A stretch of 34,526 nucleotides of DNA from RGDT01 sp964630925 (GTDB lineage Bacteria; Planctomycetota; Planctomycetia; Gemmatales; Gemmataceae). Position numbers and translations under genes: made by a program. Location: positions 1 to 34,526 of the forward strand of contig CAZVZK010000107.1 of assembly GCA_964630925.1 (NCBI GenBank), in the 5' to 3' direction. Below the pieces are notes generated by a model. That model did not search any database, had not been told where the DNA came from, and saw only the letters and a list, made by a program, of their open reading frames with translations. Shown one piece after another: positions 23,838-31,359 of this stretch. How positions within the stretch are numbered: position 1 is the first letter of the stretch; each line of letters begins with the position of its first letter.

Positions 23838-23883
23838 TCGTGAGCTACGCTTGCCGGAGACCCCATTCTCCGGAGGCCCGCAG

Positions 23884-24504
23884 ATGTCGCTCGAGAACGA
23901 CCCGAACGGGGCCGGCGAGGAGGCGATGAGCCTCGGAGGCGCCGCGGTGCTGCTGACCATCGCCGGCTACCTCGTCTACGGGAGCTGGGATTACTTCGTG
24001 GCCGGCTTCAACGGGCCGCGGCCGACCCAGCTCGCCGACCTCGACAAGGCCCGCAAGGTGTCGGACCTGCCGAGCCCGTCCGTGAAGATCGTGGCCCAGT
24101 CCACGCCGTTCGAGACGGGGCTGGCCCGCGTGTCGAAGAGGTACAACGTCCGCACGACGCAGGCCCACTACCTCGTCGTCCGCACCGGCGAGATGTACAT
24201 GCTCGTCGAGGCCAGGCCGCGCGAGAAGGGGCCGGTCTTCGAGGGCGAATTGACCGTGTGGGACCGCGGCATGGACTCGGAGGCCCGCGCGAAGATCGAG
24301 GCGAAGTACCCTGAGGTGCGCGGGAAGCTTCTGCCGTTCGGGCTGACCGACTCGGACATCGGCGGCGGGTTGACGAAGGCGGCGATCCTGCCGGGCCTCC
24401 TGGTGGCCATCGCGCTCGTCCTGGGGGCGTCCGGGCTCACGGCGCGGTCACGGGCGGCGGCCCACCGGGCGGCGCTGGAGCGTGCGAGCATCGGCGCGCT
24501 TTGA
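23884..24504 (+). CDS. Two-helix membrane protein, paralogue A
   Basis: A 206-residue protein of unknown function with a membrane helix near each end (about residues 16-35 and 165-185) and an extracytoplasmic domain between them. It shares the motifs QLADLDKARKVSDLP, YMLVEARP and the exact LLPFGL with the next gene. The ATG at 23884 has CCGGAGG upstream; an earlier in-frame ATG at 23851 is weaker. It lies 46 bp after the permease and may belong to the exporter operon, but could be a separate unit. No known domain was recognised. Confidence 0.75.
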   Translation: MSLENDPNGAGEEAMSLGGAAVLLTIAGYLVYGSWDYFVAGFNGPRPTQLADLDKARKVSDLPSPSVKIVAQSTPFETGLARVSKRYNVRTTQAHYLVVRTGEMYMLVEARPREKGPVFEGELTVWDRGMDSEARAKIEAKYPEVRGKLLPFGLTDSDIGGGLTKAAILPGLLVAIALVLGASGLTARSRAAAHRAALERASIGAL

Positions 24505-24585
24505 CATCGGTGGGGCACGCTGGAGGCGTGCTCGACGGGGAATCCATCGGACGATCCTTGGAGTCTGACCACGGGGGAGGTGTGA

Positions 24586-25182
24586 ATGGGCAGAACGAAT
24601 GGGGTGAGCCCCGCCACGCAGGCGCTCCTGTGCCAGGCTGGCGCGGCGGCGTTGTTCCTGGGGGCCGTCGGCCTGCTGACGCTCAACTTCGGGCGCATCC
24701 TCGACGGCATGAAGGGGCCGAAGAACGTCCAGCTCGCGGAGATCGACAAGGCGCGGAAGGCGTCCGAGCTGCCGTCCGACACGATCCGCATCGTGTACAC
24801 GTCGGCGATCGACCCGGACATCGTCCGGTCGTGCATCGACGACGACGATTGCGGACGCACGGAGTGGCAGTTCCTGGCGGTGAAGACGGGCAGCAACTAC
24901 ATGCTCGCCGAGGTGCCGGAGGGGCACAGCGGGGTGGTCATCGAGGGGGGGCTGTCCGAGTGGAAGGACGGCGTCGAGGGCAAGGTGCGGCAGGTCATCG
25001 AGTCCGAACACCCCGAGGTGCGTGGCAGGCTGCTGCCGTTCGGCCTGTCGGCGCGGAACAAGCCGGTGGGCGAGTGGGCGGGCGTCGTCGCCCTGTGCGG
25101 CGTGCTGGCGGCGGCGGCCGTTGGGCTGTGGGTGTGCGGTGCGATGATGCAGGCGAAGGCGGGCCGGCACGAGGCGGCATGA
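24586..25182 (+). CDS. Two-helix membrane protein, paralogue B
   Basis: A 198-residue protein, similar along its length to the gene before it: GMKGPKNVQLAEIDKARKAS matches GFNGPRPTQLADLDKARKVS, and HPEVRGRLLPFGLS matches YPEVRGKLLPFGLT. A membrane helix is predicted near each end (about 12-35 and 155-178). Between them it has CIDDDDCG, two Cys absent from paralogue A, which could form a disulfide loop. GGGGGAGG lies upstream of the start. It ends 3 bp from the convergent DUF1501 gene. Function unknown; a product of local gene duplication. Confidence 0.78.
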   Translation: MGRTNGVSPATQALLCQAGAAALFLGAVGLLTLNFGRILDGMKGPKNVQLAEIDKARKASELPSDTIRIVYTSAIDPDIVRSCIDDDDCGRTEWQFLAVKTGSNYMLAEVPEGHSGVVIEGGLSEWKDGVEGKVRQVIESEHPEVRGRLLPFGLSARNKPVGEWAGVVALCGVLAAAAVGLWVCGAMMQAKAGRHEAA

Positions 25183-25185
25183 CGC

Positions 25186-26568
25186 TCAGAACAGCTCGGC
25201 GATGGGCTTATGATCCTCGACCAGCTTCACCAGCGGCGAGGGGGCGCTCCGCGTGACGCGCAGCGTGCCCACGTCGAAGAGGTGGTGCATGAGCGTCGAG
25301 AGCAGGTTCCTCGCGTCGTAGGGGGTCGAGTCGGGCTTGGCGTTCTGGCGGTCGCTGCGGCCGATCACCTGGCCCATCTTCAGCCCGCCGCCCCAGAAGG
25401 CGAGCGTGCAGAGGTTCGCCCAGTGGTCGCGGCCGCCGTTCTTGTTGATGCGCGGCGTCCGCCCGAAGTCGCCCGTGAGCACGACCAGCGTCTTGTCCGA
25501 CAGCCCGCGATCTTTGAGGTCGGTGAGCAGGGCCGAGAGCGCCTTGTCGAGGGGGCGGCCCAGCATCTCCATGCCGGCCTTGATGCCGGGGTTGTTGCCG
25601 TCGGCGTGCATGTCCCAGCCGGCGGACTGCACCGTGACGAAGCCGGCGCCGGCCTCGACGAGGCGGCGGGCCAGGAGCATCTGCCGGCCGATGTTCGACG
25701 GCTCGAACGTCTTCTTCCCCGTCTTGAACTCACGCGTGTCGTACGCCTCCAGGGTCGCCTTCTTCTCGCGGGAGAGGTCGAACGCCTGGGCCGCCCCGCC
25801 GAGGAGTAGCTCGGCGGCCTGGCGCTCGAACGGCGACAGGCCCGTCGCGTCGTCCAGCCCGCGCCGGAGCGAGTCGAGCTTGCCGACGAGGGCGCGGCGG
25901 TCGGTGAGGCGTTCGGCGGGGATGCGGAGCTTGAGGTTCTCCATCGCGGCGCCCTTGCCGGCGGGGATGAAGGGGGCGAAGCCGGGGCCGAGCGGGCCGG
26001 GGCGCGACCCGGCGGAGACGCGGTTCAATTCGCGGCTGTACTGCGGGTCCTTGTGCGGGTCGGTGAGGAGGTGGTAGGTGGGCAGGCCGGTCGCGGGGTG
26101 GTTGGGCCCGCGGAGGCGGGCGTACATGGCGCCCATGCCGAAGCCCAGCTCCTTCTGGCCGGTGGGGTCGGTGCCGCCGGTGAGGACGTGGCTGATGGCC
26201 TGGTCGTGGTTGCCGATGGGGTGGCGGAAGTTGCGGACGATGGCCATGTCGCCGGCGTGGGCGGCGAGCTTCTCGAAGGTGCCGCCGAGGGTGACGCCGG
26301 CGAGGGGCGTCTTGACCTCTCCGGTGACGCTGCGCGCCTGCTCGGGGCCGTCCATGTTGGGGTTGAACGTCTCGATGTGGCTGGCGCCGCCGGCGAGGAA
26401 GACCAGGATCACCGACCGATCGCGCACGAAGGGCGCCTCGGAGGAGGCGGCGCGGGCGCCGGCGAGCAAGGGCAGGCCGAGGCCGCCGAGGAGGCCGGCG
26501 CGGACGAAGTCGCGGCGGGAGAGGCCGGAGCAGTCGCGGGAGCCGGCGGAGGTGGTGAGGGTGAGCAT
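25186..26568 (-). CDS. DUF1501 protein with Tat signal (copy 1)
   Basis: A 460-residue protein of the planctomycete DUF1501 family, which belongs to the alkaline-phosphatase/sulfatase superfamily. The N-terminus has a twin-arginine signal, LSRRDFVRAG (residues 16-25), and a hydrophobic stretch LLGGLGLPLLAGARA. The core runs DRSVILVFLAGGASHIETFN, GTFEKLAAHAGDMAIVRNF, TLVVLTGDFGRTPRINKNGG and RDHWAN. It should fold in the cytoplasm and be exported outside by Tat. Members are usually encoded next to a DUF1549/1553 protein, as here 102 bp upstream. Their enzymatic role is not known. The start at 26568 has no clear Shine-Dalgarno site. Confidence 0.93.
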   Translation of the reverse strand: MLTLTTSAGSRDCSGLSRRDFVRAGLLGGLGLPLLAGARAASSEAPFVRDRSVILVFLAGGASHIETFNPNMDGPEQARSVTGEVKTPLAGVTLGGTFEKLAAHAGDMAIVRNFRHPIGNHDQAISHVLTGGTDPTGQKELGFGMGAMYARLRGPNHPATGLPTYHLLTDPHKDPQYSRELNRVSAGSRPGPLGPGFAPFIPAGKGAAMENLKLRIPAERLTDRRALVGKLDSLRRGLDDATGLSPFERQAAELLLGGAAQAFDLSREKKATLEAYDTREFKTGKKTFEPSNIGRQMLLARRLVEAGAGFVTVQSAGWDMHADGNNPGIKAGMEMLGRPLDKALSALLTDLKDRGLSDKTLVVLTGDFGRTPRINKNGGRDHWANLCTLAFWGGGLKMGQVIGRSDRQNAKPDSTPYDARNLLSTLMHHLFDVGTLRVTRSAPSPLVKLVEDHKPIAELF

Positions 26569-26603
26569 GGGGGTGGGCCCTGGTCGGTGTTAGGGGTGGG
26601 GTG

Positions 26604-26637
26604 GGAGCGCTCCTCTGCGCTCGCTGGCGCTCGCTCC
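26604..26637. repeat. GCGCTC-rich inverted repeat between two operon genes
   Basis: The spacer 26569-26670 has GGAGCG (26604-26609) and CGCTCC (26632-26637) as a 6-bp stem around a GC-rich loop of repeated GCGCTC and CGCTCGCT. It sits between the DUF1549/1553 and downstream DUF1501 genes, where it could act as an RNA-processing or attenuation structure. Position only; low certainty. Confidence 0.35.
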
Positions 26638-26670
26638 GAGTCGCGGCTACCCGAAGAGGGGCCGCGACGA

Positions 26671-29097
26671 TCAATGATTGAACAGGAACTCCTTGGTGTT
26701 GATGAGCGCCCAGACGATGTCCTCGTAGCCGGCCTGGTCGCCCTTCTTCTTGATATGTGCAGCGAGCGCCTCCAGCTCCTCCTTTTCCGGCTCGCGCGAC
26801 AGGGCGAGGAGGTACAGCCCACGCAGACGCTCCGCGTGCGGGCGCTTGTCCTTCGCCAGGTCCTTGGAGCGGGTGCCGTTGACCTTGGCCTGGATCTCGG
26901 CGGAGTTGATGAGGTGCAGGGCCTGGGCGAGTGACGAATCGCCGGAGCGCTCGCACTCGCAGGCGCTGGCGGCGTCGGGGCGGCCGAACACCGAGAGGAA
27001 GTAGGAGTCGAACAGGTTGTCGGGCAGCTGCACCGCCCGCGTGCCGGCCGGCATGCCCTTGAAGCTGGTCTTCGAGCCCGTCACCGTGTCGATGGCGTCG
27101 AGGAGCACCTCGGCGTGCAGGCGGCGCGGGAGGAAGCGCGAGTGGCTCTGGCGGTCGCCGGTGTTGTGGGCGTTCGGCTCGGCGCTCAGGCGGTACGCCG
27201 TCGAGAGGCAGATGGTGCGGAGGAGCTTGCGGACGTTGTAGCCGCTGTCGGTGAACGACTTCGTGAGGGCGTCGAGCAGCTCGGGGTTGCTGGCGGGGTT
27301 GGTGGCCCGCATGTCGTCCTCGGGGTCCACGATGCCGCGGCCCATGAAGTGCTTCCAGTAGCGGTTCACCAGCGTCCGAGCGAAGAACGGGTTGTCCCTG
27401 GCGGTCATCCACTCGGCGAACTTGATGCGCGGGTCCTCGTCCTTGGCCACGTGCACGGCGGCGGCGCCGAGGCCGGCGGGGCGGACCGGCTTGCGCGTGC
27501 GCGGGTTGGTCGGGTCGGACCAGCGGGCCATCATCTCGACGCTCGCGCCCTTGACCACCTCGGGCGGCGCGTCGTCCTTCTTCTTGCCGCCCTTCTTCTT
27601 TGGGGGCGGCGGGATCGTGACCTGTACACGGCTGAAGAAGGACACCATGCCGTAGTAGTCCTCCTGGCTCCATTTCTCCAGGGGGTGGTGGTGGCACTTG
27701 GCGCAGCCGATGCGCTGGCCGAGGAAGAGCTGGGCGGCGTCCTCGGCCATGTTGCCGGCCTCCTTCAGCTCGCGGAACCAGACGACGGGGGGGACGGCCA
27801 CCTCCTCGCCGGTGGCGGTCATGACCTCGCGGGCGAAGACGTCGTACCGCTTGTTCTTGGCGATGCTTTCGCGGATCCAGGCGTGGAACGTGAACGTCGG
27901 CTTCGTGCTCTCGTTGGCCGCCGCGCGGCGGTTGCGCAGGAGGTGGCCCCACTTGCTGGCGAAGTAGTCGGCGTGGTCGCCGCTCTCCAGGAGCCTGTCG
28001 ATCAGCTTCTCGTGCCTGTCGGCGGCCTTGTCGGCGCGGAAGGCGGTGACCTCGGCGACGGTGGGGAGGCGGCCGCAGAGGTCGATGGTGACGCGGCGGA
28101 GGAAGGTGGCGTCGTCGGCCTCGGCGGACGGCGGCAGGCCGAGGGCCTTCCACTGATTGAAGACGTGCCTGTCGATGAAGGTCCGCTCGGGGGGGAGCTT
28201 GCCGACCTCGGCGCCCATCGGCACGGTGGCGCGGAAGACGGCGACGTGCGACTGGAAGCGGACCATGACGGCGGCCAGGCCGGGGAGGCGCTTGATCGAG
28301 ACGAGGCCGGTCTCGGACACGTCGGCCATGTCGGGCTGGTTGGCCTCGAGCTGGGCCATGCGGGTCACGTCGCGGGTGGAGCCGTCGCTGAGCCTGGCGA
28401 CGACGGCGAGCTGCTGTCCCCCGCCGCGTTCGACGGTGCGTTCGGCGGGGTGCACCTCGATGGCGGTGACGGCGGGATCGCCCTTCGTGCCGTAGGGCAT
28501 GCCCTGAGCGATCCAGCGTGTCAGCAGGCGGTAGTAGGGGGATGAGGCGTCGAGCTTCTTGCCGCCGCCGTGGGGGACCTGGCCGGCGGCCTTGCGCAGG
28601 AGGAGGGAGTGTTCGGGGGCGGCGGGGAAGACGCGGCGTCCTCGGGCCTCCTTGACGAGGTACTCGTGATCCTCGTCCGGCTCGAAGCCGAGGAGGGAGA
28701 GCTTGAAGCCGTTCTGGCCGGACGCCTTGCCGTGACAGCCGCCCGAGTTACAGCCGAACTTGGTGAAGATCGGGACGACCTCGTTGGGGAAGCTGACGGG
28801 GAGGTCGGTCTCGATGTGGGTGACCGACACCGCGAGGGAGGCCGACGCGCCGGCGTGGGTCGCGGTGATCGTCGTCTTGCCTTCCTTCAGGGGCGTGACG
28901 AGGCCGGTGGCGTCGATGGCCACGACGCCGGCCGGGGCGGAGGTGTATCTGGCGGCGTGGGTCGCGTCCTTCCCTTTGGCCGTGGCGACGAGCTGCTGGG
29001 AGGAGTCGCGGCCGGCGAGGGTGAAGGCGCCGTCCTTATCGCGCCCGGTGGAGAGCGTGAGGTCGGCGGAGGCGAGGAGCAGGAGGACGGGGAGCAT
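26671..29097 (-). CDS. DUF1549/DUF1553 (PSCyt) protein with Ig-like domains
   Basis: An 808-residue exported protein of the planctomycete-specific cytochrome-like family. In order: short leader; a Big_2-like Ig domain (about 30-95); a PSCyt1-like segment with CNSGGCHGKASGQNG, a CX4CH (Cys116, Cys121, His122); a second Ig-like domain (about 205-295); DUF1549 (about 305-505) with a canonical haem motif CAKCH at 465-469; and DUF1553 (about 565-800). The two motifs suggest up to two haems and electron transfer outside the cytoplasm. Homologues sit with DUF1501 genes; here DUF1501 genes flank both sides. The start at 29097 has GAGGTAG about 9 bases upstream. Real haem binding is not proven. Confidence 0.92.
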   Translation of the reverse strand: MLPVLLLLASADLTLSTGRDKDGAFTLAGRDSSQQLVATAKGKDATHAARYTSAPAGVVAIDATGLVTPLKEGKTTITATHAGASASLAVSVTHIETDLPVSFPNEVVPIFTKFGCNSGGCHGKASGQNGFKLSLLGFEPDEDHEYLVKEARGRRVFPAAPEHSLLLRKAAGQVPHGGGKKLDASSPYYRLLTRWIAQGMPYGTKGDPAVTAIEVHPAERTVERGGGQQLAVVARLSDGSTRDVTRMAQLEANQPDMADVSETGLVSIKRLPGLAAVMVRFQSHVAVFRATVPMGAEVGKLPPERTFIDRHVFNQWKALGLPPSAEADDATFLRRVTIDLCGRLPTVAEVTAFRADKAADRHEKLIDRLLESGDHADYFASKWGHLLRNRRAAANESTKPTFTFHAWIRESIAKNKRYDVFAREVMTATGEEVAVPPVVWFRELKEAGNMAEDAAQLFLGQRIGCAKCHHHPLEKWSQEDYYGMVSFFSRVQVTIPPPPKKKGGKKKDDAPPEVVKGASVEMMARWSDPTNPRTRKPVRPAGLGAAAVHVAKDEDPRIKFAEWMTARDNPFFARTLVNRYWKHFMGRGIVDPEDDMRATNPASNPELLDALTKSFTDSGYNVRKLLRTICLSTAYRLSAEPNAHNTGDRQSHSRFLPRRLHAEVLLDAIDTVTGSKTSFKGMPAGTRAVQLPDNLFDSYFLSVFGRPDAASACECERSGDSSLAQALHLINSAEIQAKVNGTRSKDLAKDKRPHAERLRGLYLLALSREPEKEELEALAAHIKKKGDQAGYEDIVWALINTKEFLFNH

Positions 29098-29121
29098 GTT
29101 TGGTTTCTACCTCACCCCCAA

Positions 29122-29146
29122 CCCCCTCTCCGAAGCGGAGAGGGGG
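29122..29146. repeat. 11-bp perfect hairpin within the operon
   Basis: CCCCCTCTCCG-AAG-CGGAGAGGGGG is a perfect inverted repeat with an 11-bp stem and 3-base loop, cited as arms CCCCCTCTCCG and CGGAGAGGGGG. It lies between the DUF1501 (copy 2) stop and the DUF1549/1553 start. It has the look of a widespread intergenic REP-like palindrome and lacks a T tract. It may reduce readthrough or protect the upstream transcript. Confidence 0.8.
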
Positions 29147-29183
29147 TCCGGAAGAGTGTCGATTGTTACGGGTCGGGGCGCTT

Positions 29184-30593
29184 TCACATCAGGCCGTCGA
29201 TGGACTTGCCGTCGGTGACGAGGGCGGCGACGTTCTTCGGCGCGTCCGCCGCGAGGCGCAATTCGCCGGTGTCGAAGACGCTCTGGAGGACCGTGGCCAT
29301 CAGGTGTGCCGGCGTGTACCTCGTCGTCGCGGGCTGCGAGGCGTTCTTGTCGGACTTGCCGATCACCTGGCCGGGCCTGATGCCGCCGCCGGCGAGGAGG
29401 AGGGAGGTGAGGTTGCCCCAGTGGTCGCGGCCGCCGTTCTTGTTGATCTTGGGTGTGCGGCCCATCTCGCCGGTGACCACGACGAGGATCTTGTCCTCGA
29501 GGCCCCTGTCGCGGATGTCATCGAGCAGGGCGGAGACGGCGTGGTCCACCTGGCGCGACATGGCCGGGAGGGCGGTCATGTTGGCGGGGCTGTTCTTGTT
29601 GGCGTGCATGTCCCAGCCGCAGTCGCTGACGGTGACGAAGCCGCAGCCGGCCTCGCAGAGGCGGCGGGCCAGCAGGAGCTGATGGCCGAGGAGGTTGCTG
29701 GCGCGCTTCATGTCGTGCCACTTCGTGATCTCCTCCATCTTGAAGTAGTGCGTCGTGTCGTACTTCGCGACGGTGGCCCTGTCCTCCTTCGCGAGGTCGA
29801 AGGCCGACGCGATGCCCCGGACCAGCACGTCGAACGCGCGCTGCTCGATGGCGCTGGCGGTGTCCAGCTCGCGGGTCTTCTCGACCTTGCGCTTGAACGT
29901 GTCGAGCCGCCCGAGGAGGGCCTTGCGGTCCCCGAAGCGTTCGGAGGAGAGGCGGAGCTTGAGGGTGTCGAGGAGGTGGCCGCCGCCGGAGGGGTCGAAA
30001 GCGGCGTAGGCGGCGCCGAGGTCGCCGGGCTGGGTCAAGGTGGGGAGGGCGCCGGTCTCGAAGTTCGACTGCCACTTGTGGCCGGGCTTGATGGCCTCGG
30101 GCTTGATGAGGACGTTGGAGGGCATGCCGGTGGCCGCGTTGGCGGAGCCGGCGAGGCGGGCGTAGATGGCGCTCATGGCCGCCTTGAGCGGGTTCCTGGC
30201 GCTGACCACGTCGCCGTAGGTGTGTCCGCCGTTGCCGGAGGCGTAGGAGCGGACGATGCTGAAGCGGTCCGCGCGGGCGGCGAGCTTCTCGAAGGTGCCG
30301 CCGAAGGTGATGCCGGGGAGTTTGGTCCGCAGCTCGCCGGTGATGCTGCGGACCTCCTTGGGGGCGTCCATCTTGGGGTCGAAGAATTCGATGTGCGACG
30401 GGCCGCCCTGGAGGAAGAGGAGGATGACGGAGCGGTCCTTGACGTACTTGTTGGCCCTGGCGGCGGAGGCGCGGGCGGCGAGGAGGCCGGGCAGGGTGAG
30501 GCCGCCGAGGGCCAGGGTGCCGACGTTGAGGAATTCGCGGCGGCTGGGCCCGGCGCAGGTCCAACTGGCGGAGCGGTCTTCGATGCGGAACAT
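29184..30593 (-). CDS. DUF1501 protein with Tat signal (copy 2)
   Basis: A 469-residue DUF1501 protein, like the copy at 25186-26568 but clearly diverged. The twin-arginine motif is in PSRREFLNVG (residues 16-25) followed by a hydrophobic stretch to about residue 48. The core has DRSVILLFLQGGPSHIEFFD, GTFEKLAARADRFSIVRSY and MGRTPKINKNGGRDHWGN. It would be exported by Tat as a folded protein. The gene begins 22 bp after the ThuA-like gene and ends 86 bp before the DUF1549/1553 gene, so it belongs to the same run. Only GGGGGG precedes the start. Its substrate is unknown. Confidence 0.93.
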   Translation of the reverse strand: MFRIEDRSASWTCAGPSRREFLNVGTLALGGLTLPGLLAARASAARANKYVKDRSVILLFLQGGPSHIEFFDPKMDAPKEVRSITGELRTKLPGITFGGTFEKLAARADRFSIVRSYASGNGGHTYGDVVSARNPLKAAMSAIYARLAGSANAATGMPSNVLIKPEAIKPGHKWQSNFETGALPTLTQPGDLGAAYAAFDPSGGGHLLDTLKLRLSSERFGDRKALLGRLDTFKRKVEKTRELDTASAIEQRAFDVLVRGIASAFDLAKEDRATVAKYDTTHYFKMEEITKWHDMKRASNLLGHQLLLARRLCEAGCGFVTVSDCGWDMHANKNSPANMTALPAMSRQVDHAVSALLDDIRDRGLEDKILVVVTGEMGRTPKINKNGGRDHWGNLTSLLLAGGGIRPGQVIGKSDKNASQPATTRYTPAHLMATVLQSVFDTGELRLAADAPKNVAALVTDGKSIDGLM

Positions 30594-30615
30594 GAACGTG
30601 CCCCCCCGGCGCGTG

Positions 30616-31359
30616 TCACTTGGGCTTGGCTTCGACCTCGCGGCCCGCGGCCCAGAATAGCGCCCGCGCCGTCATGAGGCGACAGCCCTCGTCCTTCTCC
30701 AGATCCTTGGGGTCGTAGCGCGAGTAGAAGACGCGGGTCTTGGTCTTTGGGTTGACGCGGGCCCACACCTGGGGGACCATCTTACCCGGCGGGCCGCCGG
30801 AAATCAAAACCTCGATCTCAGGGGCCAGCTCGGTGTAGCGGTACAGGCCGCCGCCGGGGAGGAATGGCTTGAATTCGCCGACGAGGGGGCTCTTCTTGCC
30901 GGCCGGCTCGACGGTCATGACCTGGGCCTTCCTGTCGTCGAAGTAGTGCCCGCCGTACTTCGCCCCGAAGAGCTCCCTGTCCACGGCGAGCCAATTCTGG
31001 AAGGCGTGGCTGGCCTTGCGGAGGCCGACGACGCCCTTGCCGGACGCGAAGAACTTCTTCGCGTGGGCGAGCTGCTCGTCGGACGGCGAGACGCGGTACA
31101 GGTTGAGGAGCATGACGTCGGCCTTGTCGCACTGCTCGAGGCCTGTCACCGGCTTGCCGCCCTTGTCGGCCTTCTTGTTGTCGTCGCCGGCCCAGAGGCA
31201 GACGGCGTTGTAGTTCCTGGTGAGCCACGCCTCGTAGTGGGCGAGCTGGCCCTTGGTGCAGGCGACGAGGACGCGCAGAGGCGGCTTCGCCTCTGGCATC
31301 TGGGCGAGGAGGGCGGACGCACAGGCGGCGAGGAGGAGGGGTGCGGCGAGGGGTCTCAT
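30616..31359 (-). CDS. Secreted ThuA-like domain protein
   Basis: A 247-residue protein with a leader (MRPLAAPLLLAACASALLAQ) and a ThuA-like (class I glutamine amidotransferase-like fold) domain: LRVLVACTKGQLAHYEAWLT, then DVMLLNLYRVSPSDEQLAHA and KGVVGLRKASHAFQNW. ThuA-like proteins were first named from trehalose utilisation in rhizobia; in planctomycetes they commonly appear beside carbohydrate-related genes, and their activity is not established. The catalytic Cys of amidotransferases is not obvious here. Its ATG at 31359 overlaps the FecR-WD40 stop as ATGA (4 bp), so it is translationally coupled to that gene. The start is set by this overlap and by the leader. Confidence 0.88.
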   Translation of the reverse strand: MRPLAAPLLLAACASALLAQMPEAKPPLRVLVACTKGQLAHYEAWLTRNYNAVCLWAGDDNKKADKGGKPVTGLEQCDKADVMLLNLYRVSPSDEQLAHAKKFFASGKGVVGLRKASHAFQNWLAVDRELFGAKYGGHYFDDRKAQVMTVEPAGKKSPLVGEFKPFLPGGGLYRYTELAPEIEVLISGGPPGKMVPQVWARVNPKTKTRVFYSRYDPKDLEKDEGCRLMTARALFWAAGREVEAKPK

